A DNA stretch of 64,000 nucleotides from Pseudophaeomoniella oleicola. Its lineage: Eukaryota; Ascomycota; Eurotiomycetes; Phaeomoniellales; Phaeomoniellaceae. The position numbers were made by a program, and so were the translations under genes. Below the pieces are notes generated by a model that saw only the letters and a program-made list of their open reading frames with translations, had not been told where the DNA came from and did no database searches. The number at the start of each line of letters is the position of its first letter. Within the stretch, counting starts at the first letter, position 1. Below are positions 10,233 to 20,963 of the stretch, in pieces. Location of the stretch: the NCBI GenBank assembly GCA_003868215.1, contig QWDQ01000010.1:450615-514614 (forward strand). The letters run 5' to 3'.

Positions 10233-12569
10233 TCAATGTAGAGGATTCCATTCCCACCCCCAAGGATGACCGTTCTGAGAGCTCTCCATCCCATCCCACG
10301 TGACCTCCGCCAAATTGAAATTGAAGGGCCATTCATCCGCACCGCTCTGGGTAGCCGGTCCAGCCTCATGGTCAACTTCATGGTCCTCCTGGTCATGACC
10401 GTAATGCATCGACGGCTGCGATTCCTCGAAAGTTTCACTCCAACGCTTCTCGCGGTGCAGCGCTTCGATCTTCTTGAACAGTTGGTCATAAAACATGATG
10501 CCCTGGCTGCCGACCGAGCTGCGGTCTCTGAGCTTATGGAGCAAAGGCAGACCTTTGGACATGCAGTCTAAACCATGCCTTGAGATCTGGGGACTGGAGC
10601 TGTTCGCCCTGCGCGCTTGCTGTCCTAGAGCCAGATCGAGCTCGTGGATGCCGAAGTTCCAGAGAGAATAGAGTAGACCCTGTCGATCGAGGTCTGCGCA
10701 GATGTCGATTATCCGAGCCGCACAATGAGACACCAGGTCATCGCCTTGTGGCACGAGTGTCGAGAGCCGTAGCCGGACAGCTTGATATACGATATGCAGC
10801 GTGCCAGCCCAAAGCGAGAACCCAGACATGCCATGCAGGAGGCGTAAACTGGATGGAAGAGTCTTGTGGAATTCGGACAGCTGGTCGAGAAGTATCTGGG
10901 TCTTCTCGAGTCGGCCTAACGCTCCTTCGGAGGGAGCTTGGTACCTGCTGGGTCGAAGAAGGTCTAGCCACTTCACAATGAACATCGACAGCTTGACAAG
11001 GCTGAGAAATAGTTCCGAGTGTTCGTGAGACACTAAGAATCCCGCTTCTTCTGGCTCAAAGTCGGCTTTTGTGAGCTCTTCCACATCACAGTCCGCTAGG
11101 TTTCTAAAGACGAGCACCGTATCAGTAAGGATGTCCGATCGCAACGGTTCTCACTTACATAGCACGGGGCCGACCCCATCTTTCGTAGAGCTTAGCAATT
11201 ATATCATATAGCGATGTGTACTACCAGACTTACTCGAATGAACACAGTGTCTGCATTTGTCAGCTTTTCTGAAAAGCGGATCAGCCAGTAGAGGTTCGAT
11301 AGCACTCACATCATGTACAAATAGAGTCCACCATATGCGTCTCCATTGACGTCGCATCGCCAAGCTTGCACTGGCTTTTCCTAAGGAGCGATGCATTCCT
11401 ACGCCCTAAGTTTTTGTATGTGTTATGAGCGGCATGATCTTGTAGTAGAAGCTTAATCCTGAATTCTTACCTGTGCTATCCGCACTGCTGATCCAATAGA
11501 AAGCCACATGTTCTGTATCGTATCATCACAACTGTCAGATCCAAACGTACTAAACAGGAGATGCGCCTGAACGAGCGTCAGGCGGTCTTGTTCGAATCGA
11601 TTCTCAATCAAAGCTTTAGCCCTGACGTAGAGTTTCTCCGCGACCTCCTCGGGAGGTTCGTCCAGCTCAGGAGATGTGAATACGGTCGCACCCGAGAGTA
11701 AAATGCTCTGCAAAAGCAGCAAAGAGATGCCCGTTGGCTCGGATCCTCTGCTGTAATAGCGTTTCATGAAATTGGACTTGTCGAGAATTGGCATGATGGG
11801 ATGGACTCGGTCGAAGAAAGCTGCGACGAAGGAATCTGCTATTGACTGGCTTGGAAGGATAAAGGACCCCTGCAGTTCCAGCACCGCTTGTTCCGGAGGG
11901 CTCAGACTTCGGGGGATGCCGCCATTTGAGCGTTTCACAAACGGCGCATCTCGATGGTGGTAGACTCCTTCGTCGAAGCCTGTGCCAAACTCTCCAGCCA
12001 GCAGCCTGGCTATTGTCGCATAGTTATCGTTGAAGGTGACCTGATAATCATTGATCGCACCGCGGGAAAAGTCCTGGGACAAAAAGTCGACGAGAATAGA
12101 ATACTGCTTCGAGACGTCCCCCCCGCCTCCGACAGCCATTCTCCTTGGATGATCACCACTTCCTAACGTACTAAAAGACTTCGTTGCCTCTTTGGTTCCC
12201 TTATCGCGTTGAACATGATCCCGGTCATCGTCTCTATGGCTAGTAGCACCAGTATCTCCCAAGCTCCGCCGAGAGACTCCTTGATTGGAGCTACTATAAT
12301 AGATGGGAGAAGTCATGAGCATAACCATTTCTCCTAAAAGAAAGGGAGGTTTCCTCCTACCGGACTCTACCATCACTGACACTACCGTCACTTCTGCTCG
12401 CCTCCAGCGACCGAATTGGACGTCTCCTCCTGATCAAACGATTGCATGACAGACTAGCATCTTCGCAACGGGTGCAAGGAGGTGTCGAGCGCTGTGGCAA
12501 GTCGCATTTCACCTTACGAGCATGGCAGTTCGAGCACGCCTGTCCACTTCTTCTCGTGGCTGTCGCCAT
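10233..12569 (-). CDS. Zn(II)2Cys6 transcription factor with fungal-specific TF domain
   Basis: Five exons in a phase-consistent model: 12569-12361, 12293-11471, 11405-11310, 11190-11159 and 11103-10233, giving 676 residues. The N-terminus has the binuclear zinc cluster CSNCHARKVKCDL...CTRC...C, followed by an Arg-rich linker. The middle holds the fungal transcription-factor (MHR) domain: FVAAFFDRVHPIMPILDKSNF, NMWLSIGSAVRIAQ, RRIWWTLFVHD and GRPRAINLADCDVEEL. The exon 3 to exon 4 join is the least certain point: between WWTLFVHD and GRP the protein is two or so residues shorter than the usual pattern, and a 17-nt candidate mini-exon inside that intron does not keep phase. Expected nuclear regulator. 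It is the natural candidate to control the neighbouring dioxygenase, UNC93-like and dimethylformamidase-like genes (inference from position). Its 3' end converges on the UNC93-like gene. Confidence 0.87.
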
Positions 12570-13086
12570 AACCGATCGACAGTGTTGGTCTGATTTCAGA
12601 CGAATCGAGTAGGCATTTCATGAGAGGTCCCCAGGGACTGGAACCACGAAGGCTACGATCGTGAAGGCGACGAGGTTTACGACTTCTTATCTACAGTACA
12701 GTAGGTATCACTGTACTAGTATGAATCCAAGCGATGGACCGATATTACTATCATGGTTCCTTCCTTATCGGGCCCTATGCTTTGGGTCTTAGCATACGTA
12801 GTAGTAACTTATGTATTTCTTGGTGTTTTCCCTAAGATGATTACGGTACGGTACCTATTGGTGTACCTATGGGTGTACCTATGGGTGTACGATGCGGGGA
12901 AGCGATAGCTTGAGACCGAGACCCTTACGTAGTGGACCCGTAATCCACGGACCAATGCATCAAGTACAGTACTCGGAGCCCATAATAATCTACTACAGTA
13001 ATTATCTGATGAGAATTCCTTTAACAATTGTACAACTAATATAATTCGGTAGTTTGTGCCTCGATATCCTATATGCACGGCCTCCA
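12570..13086. repeat. Intergenic region with a short GTGTACCTATGGG tandem
   Basis: Divergent promoter space between the Zn2Cys6 gene and AVL9. No gene is seen. Near 12850-12890 a 13-bp unit close to GTGTACCTATGGG is repeated about three times. Confidence 0.45.
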
Positions 13087-15400
13087 ATGACCATGCGCCG
13101 TCCGGCTCGTCAGGAGCCGCTGGTAGCTGTGGTCGACTTCCACCATGCAAGGCATGAAGTCGAGTTCACCGCATTACAGCCAACAACTAACGCGTGTATA
13201 GGGGTCCTGAGATCGAACAATGGTATGGCACGAAAGATGGGCATGATCCTGGCGTCGAGAATGACTGGGCCCTGCTGCCGTTTATGGCGCTCTCAGACGG
13301 TGCACATGCGTATGTCGATATTCCCTGCGGAGCTTGTATTTGCGCTCACCGCATACCAGGTCCACCGAGGACTTTTCGTACTTCACGCTTCGCAGAAAAG
13401 AGTCGGAGACTGAACCAGCCACATCATTGTTCGGCATATCGTGCACTAGGCAAATACCAGCGAGAGATCTTATAAACAAATCGGAAGACGTGACGCGGTC
13501 AACGGTACAAAAGGCGCTTGTTGTGGTGACAGATGAACCACAGCACTTCGGACAGTTGAGGGAGAGACTATCTGCTGTTACATCTGCCTGGTTCGCACAA
13601 AGGTCAGCAGCCAATCTTAGCAAAGGTTATACCCATTGACAGGTAAAAAGAGATTTCTCGGACACGGATATATTGAAGGTAAGGGCAGCACACGAGGAAC
13701 TAGATCAGCCATAGCTGATTTTCCCTGCAGCATTTTCAGGAGAGTCTGGTTATCAGCCTTGCAAATGCGGAAAGTGACAAGAATCAATATTTGGGTACGG
13801 TCCCGTTAATGCAAGAGCTGTTACAAACTAATCGATAACAGGCCTTTCACTTCGTGAGATGATCTTTGAATTCAAGTACCAAACACTGGTCCTGTTCAAG
13901 TGTTGTCTCCTTCAACCGAAGGTTCGCAAACCTACTGCAGTATCTGTGCCATTACTGATGTTCGCCCTCTAGATGCTTTTCTTCAGTGCGAGATGTGAAC
14001 GTCTTTGCATGATCCAATTCTCCCTGTTGACATTGATACCAAGCCTCATCCAACATCTGGAAGATTGTGCCGACCCAAGTTTAGACAGCTACTCTCAGAA
14101 TCTGGAGAAGCCGACTTCTCTGAAGACGAGTGACAGAAATTCGTGTAAGTGCTTGTCATCCTGAGACTTTACGATGCCGTCTTGCTGATTTATTAGTGCT
14201 GGCATATATGGGACTACCGTTACAACTCTTCGGAAAGGTTTGAATTTCCTCGATATCGGATACACTGTTACTAAATATATGAAGGGAAGCTTTTTCGGTC
14301 CATATACGCCCTTACAACAACTCGACATGCTAGCTGATGTTGGTACTAAGTCATATATCGTTGGATCGACTAATTCTCTTTTGCTTCAACAAAAAGACAA
14401 GTATAGCGATATCTTAATCAACCTTGATGAACTGTCTGTCAGCATAACGTCGCCGTCGTTGAGAACAGCTCTCTCGTTATCTGCTGCAGACAGAAGGTGG
14501 ATAGATTTCCTTGCCCAAACCGTGAACGAAACGTGGGATCCATCCAATCCCTCAAGACCAAACACTATGGGGTATATGGGCTCGGAAGAGTTTATTCGAC
14601 TTCAATTCGAGGAGTACCTCTTGGCACTACTTTCTTGTGTCAGTTACCGTCGTCATCTTAAGAACAGCACGTCAAGTAGTCAACCACAGCGAGCAGGGGA
14701 CACGACGCCTAACGCTGCTCCCACTGATCCGTCAGTGGATTTCGGAGAAGAATTCATTCAGGCTTGGTCGGGGACAGCGAATTATGCTCTCTTCGAATCC
14801 GTTACCAAGGACTCAGACCTATTCGACATCATTACACCGCGCCATCCCACAGCTGGCGGACTAAGTGTGGAGGATATACAGCGCCGACTGGCCCAGCAAG
14901 TGAACGAGCTCCATTTGGACGAGCGTCTAAAGGATGGTCGCGAGGCATTGAATAAGACTCTAGCTGCTGGGCGTGAGCGAGTGGGTGAAGGCCTAGGGCG
15001 CTTATGGGCAGATATTGAAGCAATGAGGGAAAATCAACGAAAGAAGTCGGCGGAGAGATCTCGAAGATCCGAGGATCCGATATCGTCTGTCGATCTACCA
15101 AGCCCTACCTCGTCAATCTCAACCGAGCATTCGGCCGCGAAGTCTACGGCAGCAGGGGCCCGGTTTTCTGGTATCCAATCTGCATGGGCATCTCGGACCC
15201 AAAACGTGAAACCACCAAACGTGGACATGACTAATGTACAGGAGAGAGCCAATGCAGCCAAGGCGCAAGCGGGGGCTTATCTATCAAGCTGGGGTGTCTG
15301 GGCCGCCGACAAGAAGAAAGAGTGGCAAGAGAAGAGGGCAGCAGATCCAGGGTCACTTGACACGATGTCAGGAACGGCACAAGGGAAAGAAAATCACTGA
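13087..15400 (+). CDS. avl9: AVL9 late-secretory-pathway protein
   Basis: Nine exons: 13087-13151, 13202-13309, 13360-13602, 13651-13678, 13731-13794, 13842-13921, 13973-14144, 14197-14237 and 14285-15400. Phases agree and the product is 638 residues. The first intron has a GC donor (AAG|GCATGA) with a CTAAC branch site and TAG acceptor; it is supported because joining there restores the family motif VDFHHARGPEIEQWYG. Other family blocks are WALLPFMALSDGAHASTEDFSYFTL, ATSLFGISCTRQI, VTRSTVQKALVVV, QLRERLSAVTSAWFAQRDFSD and LAYMGLPLQLFGKGSFFGPY. AVL9 proteins have a DENN-like fold and act in Golgi-to-surface transport in yeast. The C-terminal 200 residues are Ser-rich and predicted disordered, with a coiled segment (LNKTLAAGRERVGEGLGRLW). 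Start choice: first ATG in frame, with a second ATG two codons on. Confidence 0.92.
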
Positions 15401-15784
15401 AATATCATACTCCTTGTCTTGGAAAACTGTCCTGTTTCCCGACACATATTTGTAACGATCAAGAACGCCTTCGCTATGGAAACTGAGGAATAGATCCACC
15501 GGCTCTTAAAGGTCAACACCATCACCGCTCTATTGCTGTGCACAGCCTCGAATTGGAATCATGAAGTCAATACCAGAACACCATATGTTACAATTCCATC
15601 GGCATTCCATCACATGTCGACGCCATTCGTAACTTTATCGTGATGGCAGCCATAATCGTATGCCCTGGCAATCACTGAGCGATTGACTCAGCTCCCGAAC
15701 ATATCCCAGAAAGTATCTAGACCCACGTGCGCCTCTTAAATCCTCAGTACAACCCAACAAAATCTCCCGCATTGGTCGACCAAG
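15401..15784. other. Convergent 3' intergenic region
   Basis: 384 bp between the stop codons of AVL9 and the unknown minus-strand gene. I see no gene, repeat or structured element in it. Confidence 0.5.
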
Positions 15785-16732
15785 TCATCTTAAGCACTCC
15801 TCCAGAGCCGTAGGTCGAGACGATCCTTCCACTAATACCACGATTCCGCTCTCCAAGAGCTCGATCTTTGGTAGACAGTCCCACTCGCGTACCTCATTGA
15901 TCCAGCGTTTTTGCTTGTCTGTACATTTTTGACGCTCTAATGTCCCCAAAAATTGTGCAGCCGGATCATTCATCCTTGGTTTGTGGATGTTACTCATAAG
16001 CTGCCTGACTTCCTGAACACGCATGTCTATCTCCCTAAACAAGTCCGTCGACTTGGTTTCAGTGAAACTGACAGCAGCCGGATCTACTGCGAACTTGCTA
16101 AAAAGTTGTTGATGTCTCAAGTTAGCGCCAGCAGGCATGGTGGTCGAAAGTAGTGCAGGCCCGTCCGGGAACGAGATCACACCACGCTGGAAATCCACAA
16201 AGAACTTTTGTGCAAGTCGACCAAGTTCCGCGATAAGTGTTTGGTATTCGAAACGCATGGTATGTAGAAAGATCTTGACGGCGTCTCGGAACGGGCGCTT
16301 AACCGCAGTCGCAATAAGAGGCGTTGATTGACACAGCCTGCTACAGAGCCGTGCGAACAATTTTTCTCTTGATCTGAAGTTGTTCATTGTCCATGGTCCA
16401 ATGGAGACGGCAAAATGGACGACCTTCGCATATGAGACAACGATAGAGGGATAATTGTTGATGTTCTCAGGAGCGAGGATATCGCGAGCTTCAGATGAAG
16501 AGATGAGTGTTTCAACATCTATGGAAAGCGCACTGATGAATGTAGGAGTCTGGGTGCTCGTGCCTGGTGTCGAGGGTGCCAATCTTATTGACCGACTGCT
16601 CTGAACGTCATTGTTGGAGCGACTCGCAACAGAATTGAGTGGTGAGGCTGAGGGTGAGACAGAGAAGTCTTCTTCTAGGAAGAACACTTCGTCGAATTCA
16701 TCTCGCGCAGTGGGCGGCTGATATGCCGGCAT
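15785..16732 (-). CDS. Hypothetical protein, 315 residues, single exon
   Basis: I do not recognise this family. The ATG at 16732 (MPAYQPPTARDEFDEVFFLE) is the first ATG in the frame; only a TTG lies further upstream. The first 85 residues are acidic then Ser/Thr/Pro-rich and probably disordered. Residues about 90-315 look folded and helical, with SIVVSYAKVVHFAVSIGPW, REKLFARLCSRLCQST, KIFLHTMRFEYQTLIAELG and a C-terminal RWINEVREWDCLPKIELL. No signal peptide or transmembrane segment is seen. It is divergent from the SNF2 gene across about 920 bp. Codon use and length support a real gene; function is open. Confidence 0.7.
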   Translation of the reverse strand: MPAYQPPTARDEFDEVFFLEEDFSVSPSASPLNSVASRSNNDVQSSRSIRLAPSTPGTSTQTPTFISALSIDVETLISSSEARDILAPENINNYPSIVVSYAKVVHFAVSIGPWTMNNFRSREKLFARLCSRLCQSTPLIATAVKRPFRDAVKIFLHTMRFEYQTLIAELGRLAQKFFVDFQRGVISFPDGPALLSTTMPAGANLRHQQLFSKFAVDPAAVSFTETKSTDLFREIDMRVQEVRQLMSNIHKPRMNDPAAQFLGTLERQKCTDKQKRWINEVREWDCLPKIELLESGIVVLVEGSSRPTALEECLR

Positions 16733-17653
16733 TGTGGTGTGATCTTCAATTGAAGTGACGGACAATCAAGAAGAGGCTGTTACAATTCGTGGAGAACGAA
16801 TAAGAGCGTTGGATGGTAGAGGCTGGTCAAGAAGAAGTGAGAGATAGATGAGGTAAAGGCTATATACCTACCCAAATGGGTGATGTATCGTCAAGTGTCA
16901 CGAGCAAAAGGCAGATGGTGGAAGGGACCGCGCCCTCCCATTTCTCAGTTCGTCGCATATCAGGGACGGCCAATGGTTAAGCTACAACAAGGCACCATGG
17001 CTTAGCTCAGAGGCAGTGCATGCATCTCGCAACATTGTCACAGAAAGATCCGGATCTATCCGACTACCAGTTCGTCAATCGCCAGTCTTGACCACCATGT
17101 CGCAATGGAAGCGCCGGCGCCATTTTAGGACCGTCACATCCGTCAAATTAGCCCAATTCTTAGTTTCAGCCTCAACAGCTGCATGAACAAGCACTGCCTT
17201 GTACTTACGCTCTCAGGTCCCTTGGTAGATAGTAAGTATGTGCTTGGACAGCTACGAGTATCCAGGTCTTCTTTGAATGCCTAAGCAAAAGATAAGGTGA
17301 CTACAGTCACTATGTGTACCATCTACTACGTACTACGGAGTAAACTGCCGAAGATCTTATCTGATAAACAGCGGAGCGGGGAAGTCGATTCCATTCCGAT
17401 CACTTTACACTACACGCTACTAACGCGGAACAACGCGAGACCGCGTTTAGACCCTGGAGATTTGATGGACTGCGTCATGACTGAGTAAAGGGATTTAATT
17501 CCGCCAGACAAAGTATCTTTGATCAGTGACATTGTCCTGCTCGCTCTCTGCACCCATTGATATTCGGAATTCGGGTGTGGAATAGCCACATATGTATAAG
17601 TAGTGATAATATCATTATTGCCTCTCCCGTGCCATTGAGCCTCAGTCAAGGAA
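16733..17653. promoter_or_regulatory. Divergent promoter region, unknown protein / SNF2 ATPase
   Basis: About 920 bp between divergent start codons. No gene is seen. A TACTACGTACTACGGAGTA element lies at about 17324-17342, one of a family scattered through the window. Confidence 0.4.
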
Positions 17654-20443
17654 ATGTCCTCATCAGCTCCAATGACCCCCCAGTCAACCACCAGCTCTAC
17701 GAAAGAGCGCGACTCGACCCAGCCGTCATCTCCCGCTGAGCCTGAAAAGACACCAGAATTGGAAGACTTGAAGCAAGAAAAGGAAGATGAGGCAAAAAAT
17801 GGTCGCAAACAGTTGGAGGATGAGGAGGATGAAGAGGACGATGATATGGGCGTCAAGGCAAAAGCGCTGACGAACCTTCTCAAGACGAGTTCCGTCTTCG
17901 TTGCGATCATGGCAGATAAGATGAAAGAACAACAGAAACAGCAGAGGGAGCAGGCAAAACGCCAGGCAACGAAGGCAAACAACGCCGAAGAGAAGAAGGG
18001 CGAAAAGCAAGCATCCGCGAGGCGTTCAACACGCGCACAGCATGGTGGCGACGTACAGCAAAAGACCAATGAAGAGGCAAATCCTTCAAAGCAATTGCCG
18101 ACGAGGAGCAAAGGGAACAAAAAAGCCGGAGCTAAGAAAGGCATCACGGACTACTTTAAGACACAGGACATCGAAATCGACAACGGTCCATCTGTCCAAG
18201 AAGCTCTCGCTCAAGCTGCAGACGAATACGAAGTCAAAGGAGAAGGGTTCGGCGCTCAAGAACTCGAGGCTACAGAGCAACCTGAACTGGTCACTGGTGG
18301 CAAAATGCGCTCCTACCAACTCGAAGGCCTAGAGTGGCTGAAGTCACTCTGGATGAATGGTCTCTGCGGTATTCTAGCGGATGAAATGGGGCTCGGTAAA
18401 ACCGTTCAAGCCATATCCTTTTTGGCTTTCCTCCGGGAAAAGAATGTCTCTGGTCCATTCTTGATTGCTGCACCTCTGAGCACTCTAAGCAATTGGGTTG
18501 ACGAATTTGCAAGGTGGACGCCTGCCATCAAGACGATACTATATCATGGCAGTAAGCAAGAACGAGAAAAGATGCGGCGCAAGCACTTGAAGATGCAGAA
18601 TCAAAAGGATCCAGATTTCCCTGTGATTTGCACGAGTTACGAGATTTGCATGAACGATCGCAAATTTCTTGCTGGATATCAATGGAGGTACATCATTGTC
18701 GACGAGGGCCATCGACTGAAGAATTTCAATTGCAAACTCATCAAGGAGCTTCTGACCTACAACTCTGCCAACCGACTTCTGATTACTGGAACACCTCTAC
18801 AAAACAACATTGCGGAGTTGTGGTCCTTGCTTCACTTTCTTCTTCCTGAAGTGTTCAACGATCTTGACAGCTTCGAGGGTTGGTTTGACTTCTCCGAGGT
18901 CCTCGATGAAAAGGGACAGAAGACAATGGAAAAGCGCAAGCGCAATCTTGTATCAACTATGCATGCTATCCTCAAGCCTTTTTTGCTGCGTAGAATCAAG
19001 ACTGATGTGGAAACATCCCTACCCAAGAAGCGTGAATACATCCTCTACGCGCCAATGACGACCGAGCAGCAGGAGTTGTACAAAGAGATCGTCGGTGGCA
19101 ACAGCAGAGCTTACCTTGAGGGTAAGGCTTTCGAGCGCATTGAAGCTTCGAAATCGAGACCTTCCAGTCTGAAAAGGAAAGCTGCCGATAACAGTGGGCT
19201 TTCAACCCCTCTGAAGTCCCTCAAATCAAGCCGTGCTTCTACCCCAGGCAGTGCAACAGGGTCTATTCGGCAAGGTCGCTCCAGTGGTCGAAAAGGGAGA
19301 CCCGCATATGCAGATGTGAGTGATCGTGAATTCAATGCCAAGCTTCGCCGTCTGGAGAATGGTGAAGAGTCGGAAGCAGATTCGGCAAATCCCTCCGAGT
19401 CCGAAGACAGTGATTCGAATCACCTAGCTTCTTCCATTGCCGCAGCAAAGAAAGAAATATCTTCGAAGAAACTACAGAACCCCATAATGCAAGCTCGTCT
19501 TACCTGTAATTCGCCTCACAACTTCTACTGGCCATGGCCTGAGTCAGATGATCCCTCGAAGTCTACCATAGATTCAACCATAGTCACTGCCAGTGGCAAG
19601 CTCCTCCTTCTCGAACGCCTCATACCCCGTCTATTCTCCCTCAATCACAAGATCCTCATCTTCTCACAATTCAAGACGACCCTCGACATTATCCTCGCCT
19701 GGGCTTCCGAATACCATGACTGGCCGTGTTGTCGTATTGACGGTTCCATCTCTCAAGCCGATCGTCAAGAACAGATTCGACTGTTCAATGACCCAGAAAG
19801 TGATTTCCGCTTGTTCCTCCTCTCTACGCGTGCCGGAGGTCAAGGCATCAATCTCACCTCCGCGGACACCGTAGTTCTCTTCGACAGCGACTGGAACCCC
19901 CAGCAGGACCTTCAAGCCATGGATCGAGCTCACCGCATCGGCCAGAAGAAGCCCGTCATCGTCTACCGCCTCGCGACCCGCGGCACCGTCGAAGAAGTCC
20001 TCCTCAGCAAAGCCGAGTCCAAACGCAAGCTCGAAAAGCTCGTCATCCAAAAGGGCAAATTCAAATCCCTCTTCGAAGGCATCGACTCCAAATCTTCGAC
20101 CCTCACCGGCGTCGACAACGAAGAAGTCAAACGCATCCTCGCCGGATCCATCGGCAGCGACGACACCGAAGGCTACCAGCGCTTCGACGTCGGCGGCGGC
20201 GATGCAGGTAATAAGGGCAGCAGCGGCAACAAGGTCGGCGGCGGCAGCAAGGAGATCCTGAGCGAAGACGACCTCAAGATCCTGACGGACAGGAGCGACG
20301 ACGCGTACGCGAGAGCCGAGAGGGGCGATGAGAAAGTCGTCGGCGGAGGGAAAGGCGCGGTGTTCGAAGTCAAGGAGACGAAACGGGACTCTTCTTCTGG
20401 TGTTGGTGGGGGGATGTTGGAGGGCATGGATGGCAAGAGTTGA
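17654..20443 (+). CDS. SNF2-family ATPase of the LSH/HELLS (Irc5) type
   Basis: Single exon, 929 residues. Residues about 1-210 are charged and low-complexity, with an acidic run near 50-65 and basic stretches. The ATPase core follows: LITGGKMRSYQLEGLEWL-like Q-motif (here LVTGGKMRSYQLEGLEW), Walker A ADEMGLGKT near 241-249, DEGH near 348, and the C-terminal lobe with QADRQEQIRLFN, LLSTRAGGQGINLTSAD and RAHRIGQ near 757. The split core has a poorly conserved Ser/Arg-rich insert (about residues 490-600) between the lobes. The order and LEGLEWLKSLWMNGLCGILAD block match LSH/HELLS/DDM1 and yeast Irc5, nuclear remodelers involved in DNA methylation, recombination or cohesin loading. A short KKGITDYFK segment at residues 161-169 resembles a PCNA-binding PIP box. 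The C-terminal tail is Gly/Asp-rich. Its 3' end converges on MCM2. Confidence 0.92.
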   Translation: MSSSAPMTPQSTTSSTKERDSTQPSSPAEPEKTPELEDLKQEKEDEAKNGRKQLEDEEDEEDDDMGVKAKALTNLLKTSSVFVAIMADKMKEQQKQQREQAKRQATKANNAEEKKGEKQASARRSTRAQHGGDVQQKTNEEANPSKQLPTRSKGNKKAGAKKGITDYFKTQDIEIDNGPSVQEALAQAADEYEVKGEGFGAQELEATEQPELVTGGKMRSYQLEGLEWLKSLWMNGLCGILADEMGLGKTVQAISFLAFLREKNVSGPFLIAAPLSTLSNWVDEFARWTPAIKTILYHGSKQEREKMRRKHLKMQNQKDPDFPVICTSYEICMNDRKFLAGYQWRYIIVDEGHRLKNFNCKLIKELLTYNSANRLLITGTPLQNNIAELWSLLHFLLPEVFNDLDSFEGWFDFSEVLDEKGQKTMEKRKRNLVSTMHAILKPFLLRRIKTDVETSLPKKREYILYAPMTTEQQELYKEIVGGNSRAYLEGKAFERIEASKSRPSSLKRKAADNSGLSTPLKSLKSSRASTPGSATGSIRQGRSSGRKGRPAYADVSDREFNAKLRRLENGEESEADSANPSESEDSDSNHLASSIAAAKKEISSKKLQNPIMQARLTCNSPHNFYWPWPESDDPSKSTIDSTIVTASGKLLLLERLIPRLFSLNHKILIFSQFKTTLDIILAWASEYHDWPCCRIDGSISQADRQEQIRLFNDPESDFRLFLLSTRAGGQGINLTSADTVVLFDSDWNPQQDLQAMDRAHRIGQKKPVIVYRLATRGTVEEVLLSKAESKRKLEKLVIQKGKFKSLFEGIDSKSSTLTGVDNEEVKRILAGSIGSDDTEGYQRFDVGGGDAGNKGSSGNKVGGGSKEILSEDDLKILTDRSDDAYARAERGDEKVVGGGKGAVFEVKETKRDSSSGVGGGMLEGMDGKS

Positions 20444-20963
20444 TTGAAATCCACACGTTAGGTTCACCACGATTTTTCGCATTGTTTGTACATGTAATTA
20501 ATTGTTCTTTTGAGCTGTATATCCAGATCTGTATTTTTCTATAGATTGATCATTCTGATTTATCTTCCCTTTCGATCCTCACGTTTCCTTCCCCACAAGA
20601 ATCCCTTCTTCTTCTTCTTCTTCTTCTTCTGTAGAATACCGTTATACGTTACTCAGCGTCAAAATCAAAAAAAAAAAAAAAAAAAAGAAAGAAATCATGT
20701 ATAAATCTATTTCCGTTCTTCACAACTGATCATGCAGTTTGGTATCAGTCAGGCGAATAAATTAACACCCCCTTTCCGGCATCCCACGTCCATCCCAGGG
20801 AATCCCATATGCGTATCTCTGAGTCATAGCATCACACACCCCCCACCCCCCACGTGTTCATTATATTGGTCATTCAACGTACAAAAGTAAAGTCAGCCTT
20901 GCCTGAATCCATCACGAACACCAGTACGCCCTCAAGAATGATACCCCGAAGAATTACTCATCA
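20444..20963. repeat. Convergent 3' intergenic region with TTC and poly-A tracts
   Basis: 520 bp between the stop codons of the SNF2 gene and MCM2. It holds about eight TTC repeats (20605-20629) and a 20-nt A tract (20667-20686). No gene is seen. Confidence 0.6.

Noticed and set aside
17410-18147. 245-codon antisense frame over the SNF2 N-terminus
   Set aside because: Cys/Ser/Phe-rich reading of the Glu/Lys-rich sense sequence; looks like a membrane protein by chance only.
19664-20482. 272-codon antisense frame over the SNF2 gene's 3' end
   Set aside because: Mirror of biased codons in the true gene; Ala/Val/Asp-rich with no motif.
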